The notes: generated by a model from the letters alone, not told the origin. 50,944 bases of DNA from Chara braunii (GCA_003427395.1 BFEA01000093.1:3119301-3170244); one strand, 5' to 3'; numbered from the stretch's first letter, positions 9,118 through 19,921 are shown. Program-made: numbers and translations.

Positions 9118-9540
9118 CAGTAGCCCACCCCTACCTACCTCATCCCTATATCTCGATACTTAGTCTTTACTAGGCCTCACGCCCCCAACTGCTAGGTTAC
9201 AGAGTGGCACGTAACCCGCACCAGTTCGCCGCAAGGCCGATTCCTGCCAGGGAAGACCTCCGGCCCATCCCCCCTCGCACCCTCAGTTGGTTATTATTAG
9301 TCATGAGCTATGATCCCAGGCCAGTCCGAAACCGAATGTTTCCACGGAGCCTCTCTAGGCAATGTCTTACCTAAGCCAACTCTAGATCAGTCTCGGCGCC
9401 TATTAGGATGATGTTACAGTTGGTATGAGTGTCACTCTCGGCCAGTCCAGAACCGACGTTTCCACGGAGCCACCATTGGCAGTGTCCCTAAGCCAACTCT
9501 AGACCAGCCTGGGTGATTTGGTAGTGCAGAAACGAACAGG
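9118..9540 (+). repeat. Dispersed repeat copy upstream of LINE 3
   Basis: Related to 1925-2330. It contains an internal near-duplication: GGCCAGTCCRAAACCGA followed by TTTCCACGGAGCC occurs at about 9321 and again at about 9440. No coding sequence. LINE 3 similarity begins about 270 bases further on. Confidence 0.5.
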
Positions 9541-9985
9541 TTCAGATCGGTCGTTCCACCTCCACTGCTAAAACATTGGCCCTTGCCAAGGAGAACCTGC
9601 GCCTAAGTATCCAAGACGGGTTTGATTGGAGCTGTATTTTGAAAGGCAAGGATGCAAAATGGTTGGAGATTCTCTTTGGCCGCACCTAGGCGAATTTGCC
9701 GACCTTGGAACAATAAGCATCATGTTTGGGTAGCATGTCCTTTGGCCCTCTGCTAAAGCAATTGAAGGTAAAGTGGTGTTGATAGAGGAAATAAAGTAAC
9801 ATGCGATGTGTGTCACAATATTCTCATTTAGAAAGAAACCGGATCAAGGAATAGGATATTATAAACTCAATACCTCCCATCTTAAAATAGACAACTTCAA
9901 ACGATATCTCAAGGATGTTTGAGAGTTTTGGACTAAACAGAAAGATATCATAAAAGATGATATTAAATGGTTCAACAACGGCCTG

Positions 9986-10550
9986 ATGCTTTTAGGATGT
10001 AAATGCAATGAATATTCAAAAGCACTAGCAACAGAACGTCATTCCAAGGAAATACGCATCTTACAACAAATACAAGAACTTAAATATCAGAAAACGAACT
10101 CAGAAAATTCAGAGAATACAAAAATTCTAGACACACTGGCAGAAGAGATAATTAAGTTGGAGCAAGAACTACTTCATCAAATGGAGTACCGCTGACAAGG
10201 AACCAGGATCAGAGGGAAACTCAGAAAGCACTACATGGAAGGATCGATAGATGCTCGATTTTTTGCAATGGCAAGGGTGATCACCGGAATAACAGTGATA
10301 CAAGCATTAAGAGATCCACAAAATGGAGACGATGATCTGATCATGTCAACTGCAACCTGTACCAGAATAGCAAAGGAATTCTTTAAGAAACTATTCTTGT
10401 CATAAATTGGGGATATCCCACAAGATCGGCGTAGTGATGAAATTGCAGAATTCTTACTTCCATTAACTAAGAAATTATCCAATGAACAACAGGAGATGCT
10501 CGAAAAACCCCTGACAAAAGAGGAAATTTGGACAATCTTAAGGTTAATGG
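9986..10550 (+). pseudogene. LINE 3 ORF2 linker before the polymerase
   Basis: A charged, coiled-coil-like stretch (AEEIIKLEQELLHQM and neighbours) of the kind that joins endonuclease and reverse transcriptase in L1-type ORF2 proteins. The open stretch ends in TGA at about 10193, and related sequence runs on in the same frame to about 10400. A similar segment lies in LINE 4 at about 40860-41170. Confidence 0.65.
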
Positions 10551-11123
10551 ATGAAGAAAAGACGTCAGACATTGATGAATTTCCTAAGGAATTTTGGGTC
10601 AAGTTGGGATTTCCTCTCACAGGATCTTATGAACTTCTACCATGAAGTCTGGACAACAGGAGAGATGGGAAAAATCGTGGGTCAAGAGATATTAACCCTA
10701 CTATACAAAAAAGGAAGTAAATCTAATATTAGAAATTACAGACCAATCACCCTACTAACAGTAGTTTATAAGATGGTAGCAAAAGTCCTGGCAAACAGAA
10801 TAACAAAGGTTATAGCAGATATCATTCACCCAATGCAGACTGGATTTATTAATGGAAGAAATAGTCAAGATAATGTTTTATTAATTAATGAGATGGTCAA
10901 ATTATCACGACAATCTAAACACAATGTGTCAATTCTGTTTATTGACTTTGAAAAAACCTATGATCATGTGGATTGGTACTTCTTGGATAAGTGTCTCGAG
11001 AAATTAGAACTTGGACCATGTATCAGAAGGTGGATTGGGATTCTACACCATAATGTTACCAACAGGGTAATGATTAATGGCAATGTGGCCCCACCCATCT
11101 TATTACAAAGATCTGTTAGGTAA
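10551..11123 (+). pseudogene. LINE 3 reverse transcriptase, N-terminal half
   Basis: 190 codons, with a frameshift near 10600. Motifs of non-LTR reverse transcriptase are clear: LTLLYKKG, NYRPITLLTVVYK, QTGFINGRNSQDN and FIDFEKTYDHVDW, the last carrying the first catalytic Asp. It ends in TAA where the LINE 5 relative has Gln before GD, so a single C-to-T change is likely. The frame then continues directly into the next fragment. Confidence 0.85.
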
Positions 11124-11159
11124 GGGGACTCGATAGCACCTTTTCTGTTTGTAATTGTC

Positions 11160-11693
11160 ATGGAGGCCTTCGCTACAAACCTAAAGGACCATAGAGATAT
11201 CAAGCGCATTCAAGTCATGTCAATACCAAAGGAAGCTATACATGTCTTCTCCCTATTTGCAGATGATTTATCACTCATGGTTGAGGCATCACATCATAGT
11301 TTGATGACTGTGAAAAGAATGATGGACAAATTATGTTATCTCTCAGACATGAGAGTTAACTGGGGAAGTAAGACTATAGGATGGTGGATTCATCATCAGG
11401 GAGTGCGACCTCCAGAACAACCCAGAGTGGAATGGGTAGCATTGGACACACCAGTAAGAGTGCTAGGTATCTTTCTAACTGCGGAAGGAAAATCACTTGC
11501 CAATAATGAATGGATTACCCAACCAGCACAAGCGGAACTAGAGTTATGGACACACAAGCATACCTCTGTTATGAGACGTGCAATGATTATTAATAATGTG
11601 GTATTAGCCTCTTTGTGGTACAAGTCAGCTATTTGGTCATTGGACAAATCAACGTTAAAAATCTTACAAACACAAGTAGTAGCATTCCTATGA
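11160..11693 (+). pseudogene. LINE 3 reverse transcriptase, catalytic and thumb part
   Basis: 177 codons beginning inside the conserved VIVMEAFATNL stretch. The catalytic box reads FADD (in SLFADDLSLM), the expected form for L1-type enzymes. The thumb follows with NWGSKTIGWW and VVLASLWYKSAIWSL. It ends in TGA where LINE 2 and LINE 5 have Trp in the AFLW context (TGG to TGA). Confidence 0.85.
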
Positions 11694-12086
11694 AGAGGAA
11701 ATCATGAGAGTCAAAATGTCATTAGCAGGGTGGCATGGCAATCAGTAATACAACCAAAAGTCAAGGGGGGCCTGGGAATCATTGATCCGGCTACACAAGG
11801 AATGATTCTCTCCATCCAATGGATTAAGAGACTACTATTCAACCCACACACCCCTTGGAGTGATTTGGCATGGGAACAGATAAGATGATTAGCTCCACGA
11901 GCCCCAGCTAATATTCACCCAATGACATAGTTAGAAAACAGATCATGGTTTATTCTTAGGAAGTTGTCAAGATGTGTAGAGGACCAAGACATCACAGAAC
12001 GAGATGAGGCTAGAAGGGACCTGAATAAGGATCCGTTTTGGACTAATTTGTTAAAAGTATGAAGAAAGTTTCCTTTACCAGATAAA

Positions 12087-12440
12087 GTGGCACCAAATAG
12101 ATGGGAAGAAGTGCCTCGACAACCCCTGTTCAATAATGAATGGATTAGGGATTCAGAAGGATATGTACTCCACTGTATGGACTCACCTTGGAAAAGTTGG
12201 ATCAGGAAGGGTATCTTGCGCATCAAACATATCTGGAACAAGGAAACTAAGGATTGGTTATCATTTGAGGATTTGCGAAGTAAGCTAAGATATTGTCATC
12301 ACTCAATGGAGACACTAGATCAGATAATTGAATTGGTTCCCTTGGACTGGATTAGGATCCTCAGGAAAGGACCTACATTGGAAGAAGGAGATAGGGTGAC
12401 CATATCAAATCAAATTGATCTGATTAGAAATATTTTATAA
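12087..12440 (+). pseudogene. LINE 3 post-RT segment
   Basis: 117 codons with NNEWIRDSEGYVLH, then WIRKGILRIKHIWN and DWIRILRKGPTLEEGD, which parallel LINE 2 and LINE 5. Stops flank it on both sides (TGA at about 12059 and TAA at 12438), and related residues continue in both directions. Part of the same broken ORF2. Confidence 0.75.
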
Positions 12441-12617
12441 ATTAATCCTAATGGGGAAATATTTTTGATCATGTATAGACTAGCGCAAGACCATACAATA
12501 CAACCTAATTCTAGGGAGGAAATGAGATGGGTTAATAGGGAACAGGTTTTCAGGATCAGAGTAATGAAACAAAATGACAAATGACCGGCCTTTAAACCTA
12601 ACACAACGGTTCAATGT

Positions 12618-13060
12618 TTGACACTAGATCCCATCAACTGGGTTTGGACTTCGTCACAAAGGAAATGTCATAATTATAAGAGAACACTTCATACCTTGTC
12701 TGTCAAATCAACGTATAGAATGCTGAGACCTAGTATAAATATCAAGGACAGGGTAAAAGACAAATGGATGAAACAATTAAACTTAAAGAAAAAAACTCTC
12801 AAGCCAATCAAATGGTTTAGGAATATAAAAATTAAACCAACCAAAATAGCTTCATTACAATGGCAGATTGAACATCGTTGTTTACCAACTAATGATTGGC
12901 TAATTAGTAGAACGACTCTATAACAAAAAATGTTAGCTCTTCCCTGGTGTCATTTCTGTAAATCTGTTTTTCCAACAAGAACAATTCCTGAAACAATCGA
13001 GCATATCTTCCTACAATGCCCAGGGGCAATATGGATGTGGAGGTGGTGGGATAGGCTTTG
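12618..13060 (+). pseudogene. LINE 3 zf-RVT domain
   Basis: An open stretch of 101 codons reaches LQWQIEHRCLPTNDWLI, then a TAA. In the same frame the zinc cluster follows (WCHFCKSVFPTRTI, then EHIFLQCPGA) and a Trp-rich run. All expected Cys and His ligands are present, so the domain was functional before the stops arose. Confidence 0.8.
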
Positions 13061-13220
13061 GAATTCACTGGAGACTACTAGCCAGTGACTCTGGGATTGG
13101 AAAGCTATTTTGTTGGAATCTTGGACACCAGAACCATATGACGAGTTCACACATAATCTATTCACGATTGGAAGAAGAGGGGTACTCTGGGTCATATGAA
13201 GAAGAATATGTACCTATGAA

Positions 13221-13523
13221 ATGGAAGGGGCAAGATTGGATGGTCCTGAATTTACAGACTCAATCAAACAACAAATTCAGACAGTGATTAGAGCACAGTG
13301 GGACAATGTCAATGAGAAAATTCAACATTTACACTCAGTCAACGAAATCAGAGATCATATTCAGAAATTCAATTACAGTTCGCTTGGGGGTCCGCAAGGG
13401 GGGAAAATTGGTCAGGTCAAGAGAAAGGAGGGTGAGAGACAGGAGGTTGGAAGTATAAACAATGCTTATTACCTGAAGTTTGAGGAATGGACAGTGGTTG
13501 ATGCAAGTACCCCAATGAGATAG
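13221..13523 (+). pseudogene. LINE 3 ORF2 C-terminus
   Basis: 100 codons of charged helical sequence (TDSIKQQIQTVIRAQWDNV) corresponding to the last part of ORF2 in LINE 2 and LINE 4. It is preceded by a TGA at about 13197, where LINE 5 has Trp in VLWVIWRR. The coding end is near 13521; the tail core begins about 290 bases later. Confidence 0.65.
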
Positions 13524-13895
13524 TCATCAGAATTCCCAGACCCATTTTCTCCACAATCAGGATGTTTAGTTTCATGGTCATGGTTTGGAAATGATTGAGG
13601 AATTATCTCATTACAATGGATTACAAGCTAGTATATTACGAAATTCAGGCACCTATAATCAGGGTGAAGAGGATGGATTCATTAGAAAATGAGAGGGAAG
13701 GGGTAATCAGTATGAGCACCAGGACTAGCAGCTCAAGATCATCTGGCTCCCACGTTTGGAAGAAGAGGTTTAGTGCTCAGTTACCATTGTGAAAATTGGA
13801 ACTAATGGGACGCTGGACCCGGTTTCCAGCAGGTGCAGCTCCCCACCAATAGATGGAGTGACATGCATTAAAAAAAAAAAAAAAAAAAAAAAAAA

Positions 13896-14190
13896 GTGGG
13901 AACCGCAAGTTTGGGAAATGGGGTGTTCAAGTTATTGAATTACGGGAGAAGGTTGAGGGATGACCAATCGGGGTAGAAGTAAAAAGGGAATACCATAGCT
14001 ACAAGGGCTAAGGGGAAGGATATACAAAAAAATAAGGGGACAGGGTAGAAGTGGGAACAACAAGCTTGGGAAAAGGGGGTGTTGTAGAATTAGGGGTGAA
14101 GGTTGACGGTCGACCAACGGGGCTGAAGTACAAGGTAAGTGTGATACCCGTAAGGGCTGAGGGGATGGATAAACAGGTAAGTATGTGATG
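13896..14190. repeat. Two-copy tandem repeat, 155-bp period
   Basis: The unit starting GTGGGAACCGCAAG at 13896 recurs from 14051 (GTGGGAACAACAAG), with matching landmarks throughout (GAAGGTTGA..G, GGGCTRAGGGGA). The copies are clearly diverged. It begins directly after LINE 3's poly-A, so LINE 3 inserted at or very near the repeat edge. Confidence 0.8.
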
Positions 14191-15052
14191 CGCAACCTCG
14201 TACCCCGCGCGTTGTTCCGTACCTCGAACGTCGATCAGAGTAGTTGGGGGTGTGGCCGAGGATTTTCGACCCGTGGGGTTGAATCACCCGGGCGGAACGG
14301 GGGATTCCTGTTTCGGGCTAAGGGTTTCCTTCTTTGGTTCAAACCGTCATCGAGGGCAAGGGATGAAGAGAAAGATCATCCCGGAGCAACCATCAACAAA
14401 AACCCAAAAAAAGAAACAAACGGAAAAAGAAGAAAAATACGAGGGATTGAAATTTTACTGCTCCCTTTTGCGCCAGGTTAGCGCGAACTTTGGGGCGGTC
14501 ACTCCGGAAGAGGGAATTTTCAGGCCTCGGTGTCAGATTCGTCGAGCCTGTGCGCACGTCCTAGCGCCGGGCGGGCCGAGGGAGCCCTGGCTCGAAAGTT
14601 AGCCGGGAGCGCGCCCGCGTTGCGAGAGAGTTATGGGAACCGACCCGCACCTTCGTATCCCAGGACTAGTCTTCGCCAGGAACACAAATCCTCCTGGCGA
14701 CACCAGGAGCAACTAAACTGAGGCCGCCACGTGGTGTGGACCGCGGACCAGGGCAATACAGTTAGATGGGTGTACGGGAATATCAGGGTGGGGGGTAAAG
14801 AGCCGATCAATCAACACAAACCCACTCCCTCCGATGTGGCAGGCCCTGGCGGGGTTATGTAGATGAATCTGCTTAGTTCGTCGCAGAGTGCTTGGCACGT
14901 CCGCGTCGCAGTACAGACTATCGTTGTCTGCGATGGGGAAGGTCGGCAACACGCTGCAATGGACCGATACGAAGGTTGAGCACGGGCAAGGACCCGCGCT
15001 CACGTCCACTGAGATGAACGCTGGATCCATGCAAGATCAATAAAACACACCT
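14191..15052. other. G+C-rich sequence, no gene recognised
   Basis: Several frames of 60-116 codons overlap on both strands, but none shows a domain or a plausible composition. I see no repeat family shared with the rest of the window. It could be unique host sequence such as an exon or promoter region that cannot be named. Confidence 0.4.
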
Positions 15053-15093
<41 letters not shown>

Positions 15094-15104
15094 CCCCCCC
15101 CCCG
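15053..15104. repeat. (CT)n followed by a C run
   Basis: Uninterrupted CT dinucleotides to about 15090, then 14 C. The Arg/Glu frame on the minus strand is an artefact of this tract. Confidence 0.95.
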
Positions 15105-16240
15105 TTAATGTTGGGTCGGGGATCTGGGGTCATGTCGAGTCGTGGAAATATCAGCAGTGTCGTGGAGACGCGAGCGACTGATCTCTCCGGTTATCGAGCG
15201 TAAATCATGGGGCGGCGCCATCCCGTTTTGCCCGGATCTCCAGCGCGCATGAAGAAAAGAGAAGGGGAAGATGTTGGCGCCAATCCCGCGCATATACGCA
15301 GTGGAAAAAGGGTTGGGGAAGGGAGGAAGATCCAACACACTCATGCATCCATGGAGACGGTTCACACCCAACACTCCCCAGAAACGCGCCTGTAAGCGCC
15401 CACACATATACTCGTTCAACCATCTTGGTCAGGGAGACATTCAACATCCATAAACTCTCGTACCACAACATGCATACAACCGAATACCCATACGTCGGGA
15501 CTTTGCACGCACCACACTTGGACAAAGCAGCAATGGAGATAAAAGCGAGTTCCTCAATATGTAAAATTCTTCACACGGCTGGCCACCCTGGCCCCAGCCC
15601 CCAATCCATCAAAACCACCGACAACCATAGCCACAAGGCCCTGCTGCTGTCGACGTCCGATCTCCACCACCGCTCGGTCCCTCCGACTGTCTTACCCCAA
15701 GTCTATAGCTAAGCCCGCTCCACGTCGTCACTCCGCCCATCACTTGGGCTCGTCAAGCCTGATCAGCGTCGCGGACCTCACGCATAGCTCGCACAGCATT
15801 GCAACGGAGATAAAAGAGAGTGAGGGGAAAGGGCTGCGAGAATTTATAGCGCGGAAGGCGGCGGGGTGCCAGTGCCAGGCGCGGGCAGCACGGGGTGTAG
15901 ATGAGCAGGTAGAAGAAGGGCCAAGGTTCCAAAAAGATCGAAGGATGCGAGTCGAGCATTCTGTGTGATTGGGGTGGTCGTTCAAATGATGCGCGCTTCC
16001 TGCTTCCACCACATTGATCCGACCATCCCAATCACACAGCCAATCGCTCGTGATGACGGATAACGAGAGGATTGGACTTCGTTCGAGGGAAGATGAAGAG
16101 GCATGCAAGAAGGGAGCGAGCGGCAAGAAGGGAAGATGGCGTGGGGATGCCAAGCGGGGGAAGGGGTTTACATGGCGTGCAAAAATTTGAAAAACAGCCG
16201 CGTGCACGAAAATCAAAATCCCCATCCACACTGATTCCTA
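15105..16240. other. No gene recognised; contains a 20-bp-arm hairpin
   Basis: Open frames of up to 163 codons exist on the minus strand but have no recognisable domain and overlap frames on the other strand. Arms 15961-15980 and 16020-16039 form a 20-bp stem (one G-U) around 39 bases. The rest shows no clear repeat. Confidence 0.45.
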
Positions 16241-16480
16241 ACTGTTTCTTGGATTTCTCGGCGTGGTAACTAACGGATCGCACGAAAAAGTCATCAGGGG
16301 CAGTTCTGGAAAAAGAAAAATAAGTTTCTGTTCCATCCCCCTTCTCTTTTCAAGAAGGACAAAGAAAAAGAAAAATAAACCCTGCTCTTCCCAATCGCGT
16401 AGAACCCATACTTTGAGGCTTATGGGGGATTTTCCCGGTGAGTACGGATCCTGGCTTATCACATAAGCCTCCCCAACAAT

Positions 16481-16514
16481 GCTAATGGTGCCTGCTCTTA
16501 GCAGCACCCCTAGC
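16481..16514 (+). repeat. Isolated third-hairpin motif
   Basis: GCTAATGGTGC...GCACCCCTAGC with inner CTGCTCTTAGCAG has the same loop as the third hairpin of several LINE tails, and the flank carries a short A tract at about 16547. No core lies upstream, so this is a fragment of a tail. Confidence 0.55.
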
Positions 16515-16717
16515 AGTCGCTCGGGCTGATTCTTCCCCCCCCCCAAAAAAAAAGATGTGTTGACCTGCACAGGGTGGGACCGTGGGGGGTTCATAAAATG
16601 TCTAAGGAAGGAGGATGTCTTTGGCGACCGGGTACCGAGAATGGTCTCCCGGCCAAAGGAAGCCTCACCCACAGATAAACTGGACAGTGGATACCAACTA
16701 ATGATGGTTGTATAATA

Positions 16718-16860
16718 GGGATGCTGGACCCACTTTCCAGCAGGTGAGCCCCCCCACCAATAGATGGGGCCGACCGGGCCACACTAGGGATGCCTGCTCT
16801 TATCAGCTTCCCTAGCACGATGGCAGGTCAATTTTCTATTCAAAAAAAAAAAACAGGAAA
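16718..16860 (+). mobile_element. Solo LINE tail with third hairpin
   Basis: Core 16718-16771, then arms CTAGGGA (16784-16790) and TCCCTAG (16809-16815) enclosing TGCCTGCTCTTATCAGCT, then two A-rich tracts. There is no LINE coding sequence upstream. Confidence 0.8.
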
Positions 16861-16867
16861 AAAAAAA

Positions 16868-17008
16868 GAGTTATAATTGTGCTATGTGATAAGATGCAGT
16901 TTCGAATTGCACTTTGGGCAACCCAGTTTTCTGGCCAGGTAGGGTGCCTGGAGTGCAATTCCAAACTGTATCTTGCCCCATAGTGCAATTAACTCGTTTT
17001 TGTGACTC
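16868..17008. mobile_element. Foldback MITE, family A
   Basis: The two halves are diverged inverted copies: GAGTTATAATTGTGCTATG at the left matches GCCCCATAGTGCAATTAACTC inverted at the right. The inner parts (TGCAGTTTCGAATTGCAC and GTGCAATTCCAAACTGTA) also pair. The same family occurs at 38433-38604 and as a half copy at 31725-31790. All right ends run into TTTTTGYGACTCCCGC, so the true end lies slightly beyond the inner palindrome. Confidence 0.75.
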
Positions 17009-17098
17009 CCGCATCGTTGCCCCAGCCCGGCGTCAAAACATCCCTGCATAAAACAAAAAATGAAGGGGCACAGACGGTAGTGTGCCCCGAGAGAGTAT

Positions 17099-17479
17099 GG
17101 GCCTCGTTCCACTACTCGCCATCCGCCACGCATGGCGGACACGACTTGGTTCCACTGCATCGCCAATAGCCACGAAATGGAGGCTGTCAGAATTTGGGTG
17201 TGAAATCACTTGGCGATGTGCCGCCAAGGCTTTCCATTTCCCCTGCCTGCAACGGCCCTTCGTGGAGGCTCTACTCCTCACCCCTCCGTGAAATGCTTCG
17301 TGTGGCCATTGCCCCTGACACAGCCATCCTGACAGTCGACCTGCGTTGCCCCCTAGTGTTGGCAAGTTTTTGGCGATGTAATGAAACCAAGACCCTTTTT
17401 CCGCCAGAAAAATGCAGTTTTTGGCCTCGCCAAGTCTCGCCACTGTTTGTGGCGGATGGCAACTAGTGGAATGAGGCCC
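17099..17479. mobile_element. MITE with 31-bp inverted repeats and TAT duplication
   Basis: Left end 17099-17129 begins GGGCCTCGTTCCACTA; right end 17449-17479 is its inverted copy with about three mismatches. TAT directly flanks both ends (17096-17098 and 17480-17482), a 3-bp target duplication. A 3-bp duplication and G-rich ends are typical of PIF/Harbinger-type MITEs, although that group prefers TWA. There is no transposase. Frames crossing it are not genes. Confidence 0.8.
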
Positions 17480-17482
17480 TAT

Positions 17483-18229
17483 TGGGCATAGCCACACTAC
17501 TCTCAAAACGTGCAAAATGAGAATGAACTTCTCACTAGAACATGGCCGGATGCGCCCGACACATTTGTGTCTTTTTCACATTTCGACAGTGGGGTGGCGA
17601 AGCCCATTGAGTCTATTGACCTGTTCCTTCTTTTCTCATTTCGGAGCAGGTGCCCTGATAATCTTCTCCGTGTTTTTCCGGTTTCAACATATCTCCCAGG
17701 GCAAGGTCGCAATTATCCAGTTTTTTGCCTCCTTTTTTTTTTCCTTTTTTTCTTTGCCTCGTTTTTCCTCTCTACAAATGTAACAATTGCAGGTAGGCAA
17801 TCACAAACATATCCACAGTTCCAGTCTCGATCCCTATAATCAGTCATTGGGGCACCCCGTTATGCCACGTAGGAAACGTCATCTTCCACCCAACACCAAT
17901 GTCCACAGGAAAGCTCCTTAGGTCTCTTGTCCTCCCTTAGCAGGAGGAAAACAGAAGCCCAAACAAGACATAGCTGGTGCCTGACCATTGACATGGGTAG
18001 GCCTTTATTGCTTTTTTGAATGAAAGCTAAGTCTTTATTTCTCCCAAATTTCCAAGGCTGCACTGGGCCCACACTTGGCATTCATGGGGGGGCCTATTGT
18101 GTCATAGGACCATCCCATTTACAATCCTTCCATGAAGTGTACACCCTGCCTTCTTTTTTTTTTTTTTTTTTTTTCCCTGCCTTCTTTTTCCCAACTGAGA
18201 AGTAACACGTTTATTGTGCATTGAATTGT
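17483..18229. other. No gene recognised
   Basis: T-rich tracts at about 17730-17770 and 18155-18175. Short frames only. I see nothing assignable. Confidence 0.4.
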
Positions 18230-18450
18230 GCATTTCTTTTCCATATTCACGTGCTAACTGAGGCCTGTTGTTCTTGACTGTTACCCCAACTTCTTTTTTT
18301 TTCCGGGAGAAAAGGGAGATGGCCTTGAGATGGGCTAACGCCGTTTTAAACAGTGTCGCCCTATCCTCGGAAAAAGAAAAGAAGTTTGGGCTAACAGGCA
18401 AGACCAGCCGGTCTCCACTCATGGCATGTGAATATGGAAAAGACATGGCC
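18230..18450. mobile_element. Foldback element, imperfect
   Basis: CTTTTCCATATTCACGTGC near 18236 is inverted as GCATGTGAATATGGAAAAG near 18424. An inner pair, CCCAACTTCTTTTTTTTTCC near 18283 and GGAAAAAGAAAAGAAGTTTG near 18369, lies at matching distances. Together they make a large imperfect palindrome of about 210 bp. The family is unknown. Confidence 0.55.
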
Positions 18451-18639
18451 TTGAGTGGAAGTCGGGTGGTCTGCCGGCCCTACCAATCATCCAACTGTGG
18501 GGGTCCTCCACTAGCAGGCCCAGCTATGGTCTTAGCTGCCCACCCATCAACCCTTGCCTCTTCTTTCAAGGGCTGGTTTTCTTTCTTCTAAGACGTAAAT
18601 TGTCCTTTCTCTTTTGAAGTTCTTTCCTTCTTGTTTTTT

Positions 18640-18716
18640 TATTTTTTATTTTTTATCTTTTTATTTTTTAATCTTCATCTATTGGTGGGGAGTGGCACAG
18701 GTCCAGGATCCCTGTA
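18640..18716 (-). mobile_element. Degenerate LINE tail (minus strand)
   Basis: A T-rich tract (A-rich on the minus strand) is followed by CATCTATTGGTGGGGAG and a shortened core (GGTCCAGGATCCC). The third hairpin is absent. Confidence 0.6.
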
Positions 18717-18840
18717 TTATACAAAATTTTGTACAGTGCTCAGTACGCACTGTAGAAGCGGTCCAGTGTCCCATTGTAATGTTCTGTCACTAGATATAGT
18801 TGATGTCAGATCTATGTCCAATTCAGTTAACATATCAAGA

Positions 18841-18935
18841 AGTGGCCTGTGGCTCAGTGGTTAGGGCACCGATTGTCGATGCGCATTGTGTTCCGAGGGT
18901 GTGGGTTCAGAACTCCACACAGGAGGGTGTTTACA
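18841..18935 (+). mobile_element. tRNA-derived SINE head
   Basis: TGGCTCAGTGGTTAGGGC at 18850-18867 resembles an internal RNA polymerase III A box, and GGGTTCAGAACTCC at about 18903 resembles a B box. The spacing of about 53 bases is close to that in tRNAs. An intact cloverleaf and a matching acceptor stem are not visible, so a SINE 5' region is more likely than a working tRNA gene. Confidence 0.55.
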
Positions 18936-19137
18936 TAACACAGTCACTTGCATATCCCCTTGGGCTGGTGCAGGTAAGCTACCACGGGCAATGCCTGTGC
19001 ACCACCCAAGGGTTGTGAGGGTTGTCCATGGTGTTGTATGTCGGGTCTTGATGCTGTGTGGGTTGCTTGTCGCTCTTGGTCGTGGTTGTGCTGTTGATCT
19101 CCTCAGCTGGCATATCACACATAGGTGCTGTTTATGA

Positions 19138-19315
19138 TTGTTCCTCATATGGTAGAGTCTTCCTGTCACATGTCATAGATCACGGCTTCGAGTCTGGCCT
19201 GGCACTTTGGGGGTGTTCTTGTCCAGCTTGGCCTGTCATGTCTTCAAAAGAACACATAGTTCCCTCTAAATAGTAGTGCAGTTATCTGGTCTTCGGGCAT
19301 GCACAAAAACATGGC
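19138..19315 (+). mobile_element. tRNA-like SINE, copy 1
   Basis: ATATGGTAGAGTCTT (A-box-like) and GGCTTCGAGTCTGG (B-box-like) precede a body containing TTGTCCAGCTTGGC, ACACATAG and CTTCGGGCAT. The same order of elements recurs at 35984-36145. No protein is encoded. Confidence 0.6.
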
Positions 19316-19613
19316 TTGTTATACCCCTGGTTTCCTCATACCTCTCCCCTCCGGCAGTCATCTTTTATTGTTGGCAGTCTCAGCATTACCCAGCCACTCG
19401 GCATAATTGTCCGCAACTACTGTCTGTATTTTGTTGATATAACATAGCCTTACTACTACATTGTGTGCCACCCTTCCTCACTAACCCAATCCCAGTTCAT
19501 GATGTGCGTACAAGCTGTTCCCCATCCCTCCTCCAATGCTACTCGAATCGTTGAAACGTTGACGAGGCGGGAGATCCGCAATTGGTCGGCATGCAGAACT
19601 AGTCTTAGGTTGG

Positions 19614-19921
19614 TGTGGCGGACCCACCAGGTGTGGTGCTCCGCCTGGGACAGAGATGGAGATGGAGGAAGAAGGGGAGCGAGATGGCACAGCGCAGCTC
19701 CCACGCCAGACTCCAACGCACGTACTCCAAACTGTGCGAATGCAGAATGACTCGGAAAACAGACAACAGCTGGGGTATACCCCAGCGGACTGACGAAACT
19801 GGACTGGACTGGCTGATACCGACAGAGGTACCGGCCTGGACTGGACTGCCCCGAATACAACACAGGCCTGTAAGAACCGGCCAAGGGGCTGGTCTCACAG
19901 GCCAACCAGAGATCCGCTACA
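19614..19921 (-). repeat. 3' LTR of the gypsy element
   Basis: On the minus strand it starts TGTAGCGGA and ends TCCGCCACA, the usual TG...CA termini with a short inverted repeat. It has the same length as the right-hand copy, and I count about 14 differences over 308 bases by eye. The long frame that runs through it is not a gene. Confidence 0.8.

Larger units (their letters stand above)
9813..13895 (+). mobile_element. LINE 3: plus-strand L1-type element, heavily decayed
   Basis: The order is linker between endonuclease and polymerase (about 9830-10500), reverse transcriptase (about 10550-11690), post-RT segment (11700-12440), zf-RVT (12618-13060), C-terminal helical segment (13221-13523), 3' untranslated sequence, tail core (13808-13860) and a 25-base poly-A (13871-13895). 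The endonuclease is absent, so it is 5'-truncated. At least eight in-frame stops and one frameshift break ORF2. The sequence is clearly A+T-richer than LINE 2 or LINE 5, although the proteins align closely. Confidence 0.88.

Noticed and set aside
15740-16231. 163-codon minus-strand frame
   Set aside because: No recognisable domain, overlapped by other frames, and it spans a hairpin. Left as unassigned.
17033-17515. 160-codon minus-strand frame
   Set aside because: It lies across a MITE with clear inverted repeats and a target duplication; no domain.
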